Shown here: positions 1 to 11,268 of the stretch, in pieces
Position numbering within the stretch: position 1 is the stretch's first letter
Layout: each line of letters begins with the position of its first letter
DNA from: Calendula officinalis
Lineage: Eukaryota > Streptophyta > Magnoliopsida > Asterales > Asteraceae
Direction: 5' to 3'
DNA length: 64,000 nucleotides
Assembly: GCA_963853835.1 (NCBI GenBank)
Contig: OY970820.1
Location: 77,496,909 to 77,560,908 of the forward strand
Position numbers and translations under genes: made by a program
Notes under the pieces: model-generated
Databases searched by the model: none
The model's input: only the letters and a program-made list of their open reading frames with translations
What the model was told of the DNA's origin: nothing

Positions 1-3000
1 CTCAACATGTCTTCAACCGTTTGAATCGTTCTCTCACTTTGACCGTCGGTTTGCGGGTGATAAGCCGTGCTCAACCGCAACTTTGTACCCAATTCTTCTT
101 GTAAAGATCGCCAAAATCTCGAGGTAAACCTCGCGTCCCTATCGGACACAATCGATAACGGAACCCCGTGGAGTCGAACCACCTCATCCACATACAACTT
201 AGCTAATTTCTCAAGTGGCAATGTTTCCCGAATTGCTAAAAATAACGCACTTTTGGTCAACCGGTCAACTATGACCCAAATGGCATCGTGACCTCTACTC
301 GTCTTCGGTAAACCTACTATGAAATCCATAGTTATATCTTCCCACTTCCCGGCCGGTACAACTAATGATTGAGCTACCCCATACGGTACTTGATGCTCGG
401 CTTTCACTTGTGCACACGTGGCACACTTAGAGATATACTTGGCCACCCTCGCCTTCATTCCGGGCCACCAATAAACCCGTTTCATATCTTGGTACGTCTT
501 TGTACTTCCCGGGTGAATCGAATACTTCGACTTGTGCACATCATACAATAACTCTTTTCGGATACCACCGAACTTAGGAACCCAAATACGACCGCCTACG
601 GTCTTCAACCCTTGTGCATTTTTGAGGAAATGTTGGTTCTTACCTAACCGTTCTTGTCTTAACTCGTCTTTTCCCATAACCTCCCGTTGGGCATTCTTGA
701 TTCTTTCGATAATACTCGAGACGACTTCTATACGTGATAAAATTCCTCGGTTCGGATTTTCATAAACCTTTCGACTTAAGGCATCGGCCACCACATTCGC
801 CTTCCCCGCATGATACACAATCTCACAATCATAATCGGCAATCAACTCGATCCACCTTCTTTGTCGCATATTAAGGTCTTTTTGTGTAAACACATATTGC
901 AAACTCTTATGATCCGTGTACAATGTACACCGAGTGCCATACAAATAATGCCTCCACAACTTCAAGGCAAAAATAATCGCCGCCAATTCCAAGTCGTGTG
1001 TCGTGTACCTTAATTCCGCATTCTTCAATTGTCGCGAGGCATACGCGATCACCTTTCCTCTTTGCATCAACACACAACCGAGCCCTTGATTTGAAGCATC
1101 ACTATAAACCACAAAATCTTCCATACCATCCGGTAACGTAAGGATCGGCGCGTTACATAACTTTTCTTTTAACAACTTAAACGCCTCTTCTTGCTTCTTC
1201 TCCCACACAAACTTCTCACTTTTTCTCGTTAACTTCGTGAGTGGAATCGCGATTCTCGAGAAATCTTGTATAAATCTTCGGTAATAACCGGCTAATCCAA
1301 GAAAACTTCTAACCTCGGTAGGAGTCCTCGGAGGCTCCCAATTTGACACCGCTTCAATCTTGGACGGATCAACCTTAATACCATCACACGTCACCACGTG
1401 ACCTAAGAATTGCACTTCCCGCAACCAAAACTCACACTTTGAAAATTTAGCATACAACTTCTCCCGTTTTAACACATCTAACACAAGTCTCAAATGACCT
1501 TCGTGTTCTTCTTCGGTTTTTGAATAAATCAAAATGTCGTCAATAAACACGATCAAAAACTTATCAAGAAACGGTTTACAAATCCGATTCATCAAATCCA
1601 TAAAAATAGCCGGTGCGTTGGTAAGACCAAACGGCATCACTAGAAATTCATAATGACCATAACGTGTACGGAAAGCCGTCTTCTCGGTATCGCCTTCTTT
1701 CACCCGAACTTGGTGATAACCCGACCTCAAATCGATCTTTGAGAAATAACTAGCACCTTGCAATTGGTCAAATAAGTCGTCAATTCTCGGCAACGGGTAA
1801 CGGTTCTTAATAGTTACCTTATTCAACTCTCGGTAGTCGATACACATTCTCATCGAACCGTCTTTCTTTTTAACAAATAACACCGGTGCACCCCACGGTG
1901 ATGAACTCGGACGGATAAAACCCTTATCTAATAAATCTTGCAACTGGGTCATCAATTCCCGCATCTCGGTGGGAGCTAAACGATAGGGAGCACGGGCAAT
2001 CGGCGTCGCCCCCGGAACTAAATCAATTTTAAATTCAACTTGTCTCTCCGGTGGCAAACCGGGCAAATCATCGGGAAATACCTCGGGGAAATCCCGAATA
2101 ATTTTGACATCATCCATTGACTTCTTTTCTTTCCGACCATCTAATACATATGCAATAAACGATGCACAACCTTTTGATATACTTTTCCTCGCCTTAATAG
2201 CGGTAATCACATTAGGCATGTGATGTCGTTTCTCCCCGTATACATACACTTTCTCGTTCTCGGGTGTCCTAATCGACACAATTTTCTTCCCACACAAAAT
2301 CTTGGCTTGGTGCATACCCAACCAATCCATACCAATAACCACATCAAACGCCCTAATTCCCATGGGCAACAAATCCACCTTAAACTTTCTACCGTCTATC
2401 TCTAGTTCACAATTTCTATAAATACATTCAACCATAGACGTTTTCCCGTCGGCTACTTCTATTTCATAAACCTCATCTAACATTTCGGACGGCACATTCA
2501 ATTTACAACCGAACTCATAAGACACAAACGAATAATTAGAACCCGAATCAAACAAAATATGAGTTGGCAAGGAGTTAATGAATAGAGTACCTGACACCAC
2601 ATCGTGTGCCTCCTTCGCCTCCTCTCGGGTGAGTTGAAAGGATCGTCCCTTCACCTTGGCCGGTTCCACCTTCTTTTGAGCCGTGGACACCATCGACTCG
2701 ATTCCCTTCTTTGGGCACACATTGCTATAGTGCCCCTTCTCGTGACACGAGAAGCATTCAACATCGGCCAACGACTTGGCCCTACAATCTCGGGCTATGT
2801 GCCCCGCCCTTCCACAATTAAAACAAGATTTCGACTCTCCTCGGCACCCGCCGGTATGAGTCTTCCCGCACTTCTTGCACGAGCCAACACTACCTTGCTT
2901 AGAGAAGCTCGAGGTGAACTTCCCTTTCTTGAACGAACTAGAGCCGCTCTCGGCTTTCCTTTTCTCGCCCACATGGGCCCTCTCGGCAACACGTGCCACA

Positions 3001-3869
3001 TTCACCTCTTCCATACCCCGGGCGGCACTAATGGCCTCATCTAGTGAAGCCGCCCTCTTCACCTCCAATTGGTAGTCCCACGGTAACCCACTAGCATACC
3101 GGACCACCCTCAACCTCTCATCCGAGTAGGTTTTAGCAACAAACAGGAGCAATCCCGTGAACTCCCTCGAGTATTCTTCGATTGACATATCACCCTTCTT
3201 AAGGGTCACAAACTTTTCGTGCATCTTTTCTAAATCCCTTTCGGGACAAAATTTATTTTTCAATCTCGCGGTGAACTCGTCCCACGACATCTTCTCAATC
3301 ACCTCCCTCCCTAGGGTCTCATATACGATGTCCCACCAAACCATCGCATCTTCTTTTAACAATTGTGACGCATATGTCACCATATCGGCATCCTTACATT
3401 TACTACTACCGATCACCCTCTCGGTTTCCCGGATCCATCTCATGGTTACTTTCGGGTCCGAACTACCCGAATACACATTTGGCTTACAAGCCATGAATGA
3501 TTTAAACGAACAACCTTCTTTCACAACGGGCCTAGCCCTAGCATCACTTTGGCCACCCGTGGAGGACTTCCCTTCCCCGGTGCCACTACCTCCGGTTTTC
3601 TCATCCGACTTAGCTTCGGATTCACGGTCTCCACCCGACCTTTCACGGTCTCCAATAATTCGGTGCACTTCCTCGGCCACCGTCCCCTTGATTTGGTCGA
3701 TAATAGTTTGGAGATCCGCCATGGTCACCGGAGTTCTATTAGCTCCGACCTCCGATTCGTCAACCCGATGCATTGATGGTTGACTTTCTTGCTCATCCAC
3801 CCTCTCAACAGGAGGTACTTCCTCCTCCAGGTTCTCCGGGGCTTTCCCACTTCTACGAGTGTTCACCAT
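1..3869 (-). CDS. Gag-Pol polyprotein of chromovirus A (partial, open to the window edge)
   Basis: The retrotransposon polyprotein for capsid formation, reverse transcription and integration. The start chosen is the ATG at 3869, whose product begins MVNTR, as in element B. All landmarks lie in one frame: a retrotransposon gag region, two CCHC zinc knuckles (first CFNCGRAGHIARDC near 2825), aspartic protease FDSGSNYSF (near 2549), RT FIDDILIYS (near 1541), RNase H YSDAS (near 1100), and integrase SDRDARF (near 143) and TDGQSERT (near 50). The codon phase is the same at each checkpoint and I see no stop, giving about 1,289 open codons. The rest of integrase and any chromodomain lie to the left of the window. 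Element B, from the same family, is broken in many places. The copy may therefore still encode a full polyprotein. Confidence 0.88.
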   Translation of the reverse strand, partial: MVNTRRSGKAPENLEEEVPPVERVDEQESQPSMHRVDESEVGANRTPVTMADLQTIIDQIKGTVAEEVHRIIGDRERSGGDRESEAKSDEKTGGSGTGEGKSSTGGQSDARARPVVKEGCSFKSFMACKPNVYSGSSDPKVTMRWIRETERVIGSSKCKDADMVTYASQLLKEDAMVWWDIVYETLGREVIEKMSWDEFTARLKNKFCPERDLEKMHEKFVTLKKGDMSIEEYSREFTGLLLFVAKTYSDERLRVVRYASGLPWDYQLEVKRAASLDEAISAARGMEEVNVARVAERAHVGEKRKAESGSSSFKKGKFTSSFSKQGSVGSCKKCGKTHTGGCRGESKSCFNCGRAGHIARDCRAKSLADVECFSCHEKGHYSNVCPKKGIESMVSTAQKKVEPAKVKGRSFQLTREEAKEAHDVVSGTLFINSLPTHILFDSGSNYSFVSYEFGCKLNVPSEMLDEVYEIEVADGKTSMVECIYRNCELEIDGRKFKVDLLPMGIRAFDVVIGMDWLGMHQAKILCGKKIVSIRTPENEKVYVYGEKRHHMPNVITAIKARKSISKGCASFIAYVLDGRKEKKSMDDVKIIRDFPEVFPDDLPGLPPERQVEFKIDLVPGATPIARAPYRLAPTEMRELMTQLQDLLDKGFIRPSSSPWGAPVLFVKKKDGSMRMCIDYRELNKVTIKNRYPLPRIDDLFDQLQGASYFSKIDLRSGYHQVRVKEGDTEKTAFRTRYGHYEFLVMPFGLTNAPAIFMDLMNRICKPFLDKFLIVFIDDILIYSKTEEEHEGHLRLVLDVLKREKLYAKFSKCEFWLREVQFLGHVVTCDGIKVDPSKIEAVSNWEPPRTPTEVRSFLGLAGYYRRFIQDFSRIAIPLTKLTRKSEKFVWEKKQEEAFKLLKEKLCNAPILTLPDGMEDFVVYSDASNQGLGCVLMQRGKVIAYASRQLKNAELRYTTHDLELAAIIFALKLWRHYLYGTRCTLYTDHKSLQYVFTQKDLNMRQRRWIELIADYDCEIVYHAGKANVVADALSRKVYENPNRGILSRIEVVSSIIERIKNAQREVMGKDELRQERLGKNQHFLKNAQGLKTVGGRIWVPKFGGIRKELLYDVHKSKYSIHPGSTKTYQDMKRVYWWPGMKARVAKYISKCATCAQVKAEHQVPYGVAQSLVVPAGKWEDITMDFIVGLPKTSRGHDAIWVIVDRLTKSALFLAIRETLPLEKLAKLYVDEVVRLHGVPLSIVSDRDARFTSRFWRSLQEELGTKLRLSTAYHPQTDGQSERTIQTVEDML

Positions 3870-4099
3870 TTCTTTCGATCAAGACTATACGAAAGACATT
3901 AAACATTTAGTACCTTGTGTACAACCCATTAGTCGCGTACGACTCAATACTCAAAATCATATCAAATTCATCGGTCCCCTAGGTTCAACCCTAAACTTAA
4001 TATAAAGTCTCAAGGTCAACCTATGATCTTAAGGAATCTCATATTCCTAATGCTACAGTCTAAGACTAGGATGGTCATCCAACCTAATTCACTTAAACT

Positions 4100-4115
4100 A
4101 TAGCTCTGATACCAA
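4100..4115 (-). other. Primer-binding site of element A
   Basis: The minus strand reads TTGGTATCAGAGCTAT two bases after the LTR end. This is the usual initiator-methionine tRNA primer site of plant Ty3 elements, and it fixes the inner LTR boundary and the minus-strand orientation. Confidence 0.88.
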
Positions 4116-4117
4116 GT

Positions 4118-5804
4118 TGTAACACCTCATATTTTAAACACAAAACATTTGCCCAAAATAAAACATTTTTCATAAATAGAAGAACTATTCCGAAATAGGG
4201 ATTTACAAAAACCTTTGGTATGAAAATCAGAGTATAAAGTTTGGTGTTACAAAATAGATCAAAACCAAAGCTAAGCATAAATCCAATCTAAAGTTCTTCT
4301 ATTCTAGGCCCCGCATCTCTATCCATGCGTACCTAAACCTTCGATCCCGAACCTGAGTACATAGCAAAACAAAACAAGGAGTACGTGAGACAAAAACGTC
4401 TCGTGAGCTACATGGGTTTAGACCCGATAATAAAAATGAATGTCACATTTCATATAACCAATCAATATACACATATATATCCAACCATCCAGTCTAGTCA
4501 CCTTAGTGTGACTCTAACAACTTTGCTTACCTAGCAATCACAACTAACGTGGATGAGTCGATGGGAATTCACCCCAACTGCCCCTCGCTCCACACCTCAT
4601 GACCGGGAGTATCCCGTGACATCGCATAACTAACGTGGATGAGTCGATGGGAATTCACATGGGAATTCACCCAACTGCCCCTCAATCCACAACTCATGAT
4701 CGGGAGTAGCCCGTATCATCACATCATCTCGATCTCATCATAACCCTATGGTTATGCAAATCTAGCTCTTTGCTAGCACTTTCATCATCATCAAGTTAGT
4801 TCAATACTATCATAGGTATAACTAACTATCAACTACTAGTCTACACAATTAAGCAAATAGACCATAACACAAGTAATGAAAATATTTAACAGGGCTATGT
4901 ACTCAGTAAATTCCACACGTACTCACCTTAGCAATAAAGATGCTCCAACTGTGTTCTTGACACCAAAGCTCTTGCTTCACAATTTCACCGACTTTCCAAG
5001 ATGTCACCGAAAGCCTAAACAATGATCATACAATGATCAACATCACAATCTACTATCAATGTGTTCATCTACCTCTAGATAACACCCATCAATCCATTTC
5101 CCCCAAATATGGTGATTTACCAAACCCTAGGTTTAACCAACCCTCAAGATTCTTACAAATCTTAACCATACACTTGATTTCCTTATTAATATACCATCTA
5201 TTAAGTGTATACACCATTTATATCACCATAATCTATAACCCCAAGAACTAGGGTTTCAACCCCAAGCTTCTAAACCCATAGATCTAAAGCTACAACTACA
5301 AAGGATTGAAGATATACCTTAAATCTTCAACTAGGAGTGAAGAATCACAAGATTTGATGAAGAAATCGACTCCAAATGATGCTTGACACCCAAAATCGTT
5401 CACAAGTTCGAAGAGAGAAAAACTAGGGTTTCACTTGGCAATAAATGAGCCAAATCCCGACTTTAATGCTGTCAGACACAAGTTCACGACGCGACCATAG
5501 TTCGCGTCGCGAACTCTCCTTCTACACGCATACTTAGCGATCGTTACCTAGTCGCGAACTACTTAGCGACACATGGCCAAACTCCCTGGAGCAAGTTCCC
5601 GATCGGGAACTTATAGTTCGCGTCGCGAACTCCTGATGGCAGCAAGGCTGCACTTTTTCCAACTTGTCTCGACCCGGTTTCGCCCGTAACTTTCTCGTAC
5701 GGTGCCCAAACGACACGAAACCAATTCCCACGTATTTTATATGATTTATCCATAATTATCATATTTTTATACAATTTATTTATTTACAATTTCGGGTCGT
5801 TACA
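4118..5804 (-). repeat. 5' LTR of chromovirus A
   Basis: A 1,687 bp LTR, TGTAACGACC... to ...GGTGTTACA on the minus strand, homologous to the 3' LTR of element B at 53012-54690. It holds an internal direct duplication of about 85 bp starting near 4542 and 4629 (shared ACGTGGATGAGTCGATGG) and, at 5485-5640, a cluster of GC-rich near-palindromes (GTTCGCGTCGCGAAC type). The apparent ORFs at 4093-4278 and 5534-5774 are LTR sequence, not genes. Confidence 0.88.
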
Positions 5805-6311
5805 ATATTCAAAACCATAATTAATCCATGGTTTCTTTGAGTACTTCACAACATCTCAACATATCATGACACATAAGAAAGTGATAAGTCGTCGACCATT
5901 GACATGACGGTTGTATGTTGTATACCATATATAGCATGGCCATAACCATTTATATTCTTGTTCGCTTTATATTGTAAACTCAAATTTTAAAGTTTACACT
6001 CATATACTTCATAATATCATACAGACCGATCATGAATTTCAAATAATGTTCATAGTAATAATTATAAGTAAATAAACTCAAACTCTGGCTTATAAGGAGA
6101 GTCTACGGTAAGCAACAGAGTCCACGGCACCTAAGCTATTCACATATTAGCAAAGGCCTGGAGAGAAAGCATAGTCTAGTTAGTAGTCCTACAGAAGCGA
6201 TAATAAATCCTATAGATTAGAATGGTGAGAACCGTCCATATAGTTATGTTCACATGTTAGTACTTTTACTAACCAAAACAACAACCGCTAAATATTATAG
6301 TTAATCTAAAC
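5805..6311. other. Spacer between two retroelements, nothing recognised
   Basis: AT-rich sequence of about 0.5 kb with no coding frame, terminal repeat or structured motif that I can support. Confidence 0.6.
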
Positions 6312-6633
6312 TGTAAGATCATAATAAACTAAGATCAAGCTAATTCATGTTTAATTGATGAAGATTGGAGCTTATGTGTGTGTTCTTGGTGTTTGAGTGT
6401 GTGTGAAAGATGGAGGGAATATGGTTAGCTTTCAAAAGAGTAATTCAGTTAATGATTGGAAAGCTTACAAATTAAGCCTAAAAGAAAGGTATTTATACCT
6501 CCTTACTAAACATGCTAAATCACTTACTAATTAAGCCTAATTACATGTTTTAAGGCTTATGACTAGTTTACCATTTAGCAATATAACACAACTAGTCCCT
6601 ATACTATTAGATACAATATATTTGACCCTAACA
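6312..6633 (-). repeat. 3' LTR of the 7.2 kb non-autonomous element
   Basis: A 322 bp direct repeat of 13213-13533, TGTAAG... to ...CCTAACA on the plus strand. The two copies differ at only a modest number of positions, mostly near the end at 6312-6370. Confidence 0.9.
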
Positions 6634-6646
6634 ATCTCCCCCTTTG
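6634..6646 (-). other. Polypurine tract of the 7.2 kb element
   Basis: The minus strand reads CAAAGGGGGAGAT immediately before the 3' LTR, the expected site for plus-strand DNA priming. Similar purine tracts recur inside the element near 7600, 7652, 7765, 9658, 9675 and 9701. Confidence 0.8.
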
Positions 6647-9600
6647 TATCAATAGTTTGGATAGCATGTTCTTGAAATCTTCTTTTTGAGCAAAATCTGA
6701 AACTAGAATATCCGTTGAGTAGTTTTAATGAAGTATCATCTTCAGATTTGGATAATCAGATAAAATAAAACTTTTAATTGGCTTTTCAACCAATATAAAG
6801 TATCTCAGAAGATTTCATGAATTGTTTGACTTAATTTGTCTTGATCATTATCCAATCTCCCTCTTTTCGAACTTTTAGTATCCCATCCCTGTCTTTCTTT
6901 GTAGAAACTAAATTTTTATCGTTGAGGTTGTTGGTCTACGAAATGCCTAATACTGATATTTGTCAAGATTTGAAGGTTCTAGAAATGAAACATCAGTTAA
7001 GAAAGAAGTTAACTGGGATTTATAAATGTTGGAGATTTAATTTTAGATAGAGATTTGTGAGGATAGGATAATGATGGTTTGTAGTGTGAAAAAGAATGAT
7101 TTGAAAGTTAAAGGTTTCGGATGTGTGTGTGTGTGTGTATGAATGTTTGTATACAGGAAAGAATGATATATACATTTAAGATTTGAATATACAAAAGAGT
7201 TTGAACAGTTAAGCTTTTGTATGGATGTGATTGTTTATGAGATGTGGAAAGAATGATTTATTCGATTAGATTTCAGTTTGAAATGGATGTTTTGTGTTTT
7301 GAAATGAATGAACTGGAAATTTTAAGATTTTGAGTAGGTATGAATGTGATTCGTGGTTTGGATAGAATGATTTGTCAGTTTGAGGTTTGTAATGGAAAGA
7401 TTGAGAATTTGTGAGAAATATCTGAAGATAAGTCGGTTTCTTTTTCTTCACAAATTATTTCATGTTAATCGACGAAAATGTAGACCCATAGATAGATAGA
7501 GTTGGTTGTAGCGGAAGTCTTTTCTCGAAGTTGTGGCTTTGTCGATTTATGAACATTCATAATTGTTGTTTAGGATAAAACATTGATGAAGTTTACGCTC
7601 CCCCTCAAACAAATAATTATTCTTCAACAAATCTTCTTCGGTTTCTTGTTTACTCCCCCTTAATCGGTACATATGTCTTTTTGATGTGGAATAAACTGGG
7701 CTAATATAATCTCTTAAGTCTTGTAAGGATTTTTCTTCATAAACTGAACTTCTTAATAAATTTTCTCCCCCTCATGATGATTAAGATTTAGCGGAATCAT
7801 CATGAAAAATGTGAAGTTCGTTGAGGTGAAATGAAGAAAATCTTCGAAGCCCATGAATACAGATGTGATGAAGAATGATATATTCATCTTTTGAATGAAT
7901 CAATATACAGCACATTGTATCATCGAAAACCGAACCAAAGATGATGATATAGATATCCGATCAAATCGTTTGGCATTTAATCTCAATGATCGAATCAAAA
8001 TAGGGCAAACCGGGATCACATAGATTACCCGTTAACACAACGGTTACACAAACTGTGTGACCTACGTTCAGTGTTGGAATAGATGTTAGCACTGGTAGGA
8101 TTTCCATTCAATCATCGTGGAATACCAAGAACGTTGGTATCACTATGAATGTTCCGGCTTTATCACAAAGATAAGCTTGGTATTATGCCTTGTGTCCTAA
8201 AAGTGTATTGCGGTTCTAGACTCAATTAGTGGACAAACGAAGGCGAGGACTGGAGAGGCTTGTCCTCTATTTCAATATCAACAATCTCCAAGTGAGATGT
8301 GGATAGCATATGAGATAGTCTCCGTGGAAATGAAACAAGTACTTTTTAAGAAATACTTGAGTGGTTGGGGGGGGGGGGGGTTGTGCATTGCATCACTGGG
8401 TCCATGATGTCTATTTCAATATCAGAGAGCAACACATGCAATCTGATAGAGACGTGGCAACCCGGCTTTTTATCAGTTTGGTAAGGTTTTTTCGTTTTCT
8501 TTAACCCTGTCACACCCTCCTCACTCAAGCTTACGTTTTCATTTTTCGACTACACCCTCATTTCATTTTACCATGTTTTGCTGAATTGCACCCCATACTA
8601 CATTCCCCCTCTCAAATTTTATCTCAGCTCACCCCAATCAAGATCCCATGATACTTGATTCTGCTCACCTAGACCTATGTACCCTTACATATTGTCCTAT
8701 ATTGTAGGTGGCTCCTGGGGAAGATCATGCCGGTTATAGCAGATCATAGGAGTAAATTGAGAGTGAACTATAACGCTCATGTGCAATTGATCAGCATATA
8801 TGATGTTACGTTGTATGAATAACATGGATTTTTCATCGGAAAATGTATGTGTTTCCGGCATAAGTTGTTGCTTGTATGACTTAAAAGTTTAGGCACAGCA
8901 ACTTGAACAAATTAGGAAATACCGGACTCACATAGAGTATCCGTTAACACACGGTATGAATCGATAGTCGTTTGCACAACCATTGATTCAAATGTGTGAC
9001 CTGCAGTTAGAGTTGGCGCGATTTTAGTTCTAGCAGGATTTCCACTCAATCCTCGTGAAACACAAGATTGTGATGCCACTATGAGTGTTCCGATGAATAC
9101 ACGGAGATTCATATTCAATAGTGTATGTGTCCTAAATTGGAAATATTTGTCGGTGAGATCTAGACACATTGTGCATTGAATTGAAGACGTAACCCGGGGC
9201 AGAAGGTTAAAATTTCAATACCAACATACTCCGAATGAGCAGTCGATAGATTATATGCTACGTCCCCTGATGAATTGAAACAAATTCCTATTGAGAGGAA
9301 TCTGAGTGGTTGGAGGTGGAGTGCAAATGCTTGACTGGGCCAGTTAAGTCTGGTGATACATTCAACACATGAATGAACACAATTTTGTGAGGTTGCCCGG
9401 TTTATTTTCGGTTTGGAAGCACTCAAAGGTGTGTTTTCTTGATATTATTATATTTTCACATCACCTTACACTCACCTAAATCTATACCCTAGACATATAC
9501 CCTCACATTTACCAATTTTGGCTAAAAAATATTTCCCTTGGAAGGTAAGGCCGGTTCTGGCAAACCATAGGAAGGTATTGTCGTTTGATAAAAAAAAATG

Positions 9601-9879
9601 TATCATTAAAAACAAAAAATTCAAATGGGTATAAAAGTTTTGAAATTAGAAAGTTTCTCCCCCAGGAAATAATAATTCTCCCCCAGAATTAATATTTATC
9701 CCCCTCGACAAAATATAAGTAATGAAAAAGTTACAGTTTTAGAGGGGTGGGAAAGAGTTTTGACATTTATGTGTAAAACTGGTTAAGAGCGGGTTTCAAA
9801 CTAATGTATTTGAAAGCCATTATGTTGAAAATCGAGTTATACACTGAATTGTGTATAAGTCATTTTCCTGCAAAACAAA
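6647..9879 (-). other. Long non-coding 3' part of the 7.2 kb element
   Basis: No convincing reading frame. It contains several AGGGGGAG-type purine tracts on the minus strand, a (TG)n run near 7120, and a 14-base G run at 8367-8380. Short open frames here (for example 8346-8528, 8912-9426) have no recognisable features. Confidence 0.6.
7990..9560. repeat. Diverged tandem duplication of about 0.85-0.9 kb
   Basis: Blocks around 8010-8240 and 8920-9140 share order and wording: a CCGGxxTCACATAGA start, the stretch CCGTTAACACA, GTGTGACCT, GCAGGATTTCC/GTAGGATTTCC, ACTATGAxTGTTCC and TGTGTCCTAAA. Later blocks near 8715 and 9538 share GGCCGGTT/TGCCGGTT and ATAGGAxG. This indicates an old segmental duplication inside the non-coding part of the element. 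Confidence 0.65.
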
Positions 9880-11268
9880 TCAAACAACTTTTGGTACCCA
9901 TCTTTGTTTGGGTCCGACAATGTTAGTGTGGGAATTAAGCCACCGATAAGTTGTATCGATTTGATTTAAAGATTGAGAGTTCCAAGAAAAACTGAAATTT
10001 GATGTTTCACTTTCAAATAATTTCCGGGGAATTATTTGAGATGTTTGAGTTTTGGGAACCCATTTTGCTTTTAAGATCGATGATGTTTTGTAAACATAAA
10101 CAGGAGATGTGTTTGGCACTTGTGTAAAAGTCATTTTAGGTGCCAAGGAAAGCAAATCTTTTCTTGAGTATATTAAAGATGTAGTTTTGGAAAAGATTTT
10201 CTTTGAAGGAATAGAATGTCTCAACACGGTTGATGGTTTAGTCTTATACATTTGAGAATACTGAAGTCTAGAAGAGGAACCTAATTTATTTGGAGTTTTA
10301 GGTGCGGAATTTCATCTAATAACTTGTTTGAGAGCATTCAATTTCTGATCAGAGTTTGGTGAAACCGTGGATCTCCTAGGTTTAGGTTTGGTAGAGGAAC
10401 ATACTTGTGATTTCGGTTTAGGTTTAGAATTTCCTCTATTAACCTCAGTTTGCTTGATTGTATATAAATCGCGATATGCCATGACAGGAGAAAACATTCT
10501 TGAGGTTTTACATTTATTCGTTGCCGTTAAAGGAGAGTTTTTTGATTTAGATTCTAAATTTTGAATTTGTATTTGCAACTTCAGTTTCTCTTCATTAAAA
10601 GATTTATGTGACTCATCAATTTTATTTTCTAATTCATCAATTGTGGTTTGTAAAACTGATTTGTCGTTGTCAAAGATTTTAGAATTTTCTTCTAGCTTAA
10701 TTAACAAACCTTCGTTTTTATTTTGAGACAAATAAAGATCTGTTTCAAGAGATGTAATTTTAGCTAGCAATTTTGTTTTCTCAATATTAAAAATATTGAG
10801 TTGTTTTTGTAAATCAGATCCAAAATTACATTCAAGTAGTTTGATTTTATCAGTCAAAAGACAATTTTCAGCACAAACAGAAGCATATTTTTCGATGTTC
10901 AAACTATTAATAGTATTTGTGTCATGAAGTTGTGTTGTTAATTCAGCAATCTGAATTTTCAATTTCTCAGAATCTGTTTCAAAAGTTGTAATTTTTGATT
11001 TGAAATTTGCATTTTCAGATTCTAGAGTTTGAACTTTATCAATTAAAATATCAACTTTGCAATTTCTGAAATATTCATTTAGTTTCTCACTTTTCTCCAA
11101 TTTTTCTTTGTAGTCGTTACTTAATCGGAGATTCTTAACATTATCATAAAACGATTTTTCAAATAAAGCATAATTGTGTGTACTTATAGTTTCCCACAAC
11201 TCAACTGATTCTTTTAATTCAGAAATTTCTTTTTGATAGTGTAATTGTTGTGTTTGTAAACTAGACAT
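9880..11268 (-). pseudogene. Degenerate Gag-like coiled-coil protein of the 7.2 kb element
   Basis: A single minus-strand frame starts at ATG 11268 and runs to 9880, interrupted by one in-frame TGA near 10314, after which the same frame continues. The N-terminal 230 residues are rich in E, K, L, N and S with heptad-like leucine/isoleucine spacing, a long coiled coil. The middle is basic and serine/proline-rich (KPKPRRSTVSP). The C-terminus ends in a tryptophan-rich WVPK-type motif (GPKQRWVPK), which as I recall precedes protease in some Asteraceae Copia polyproteins. I see no CCHC knuckle. Identity as the C-terminal half of a Copia gag is inferred from this motif and from position. The enzymes that should follow are missing. 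Confidence 0.6.

Larger units (their letters stand above)
1..5804 (-). mobile_element. Ty3 chromovirus element A (Tekay-like), 5' half
   Basis: Reading on the minus strand, the order is 5' LTR (5804 to 4118), a tRNA-iMet-type primer-binding site, a short leader, then gag-protease-RT-RNase H-integrase running off the left edge inside integrase. Domain order PR-RT-RH-INT is that of Ty3/Gypsy. The RT signature resembles Tekay/Del chromoviruses, and the related copy at 53012-59295 carries a chromodomain-like C-terminus. The 3' end, 3' LTR and target duplication lie outside the window. Same family and orientation as element B. Confidence 0.9.

Noticed and set aside
2604..3783. Plus-strand open frames over chromovirus A gag
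   Set aside because: They are antisense shadows of the minus-strand gag-pol frame, which carries all recognisable motifs. The same shadows recur in element B.
8367..8380. Run of 14 G as a possible G-quadruplex or assembly gap
   Set aside because: A single homopolymer with no further G-runs nearby; more likely slippage or a sequencing length error.
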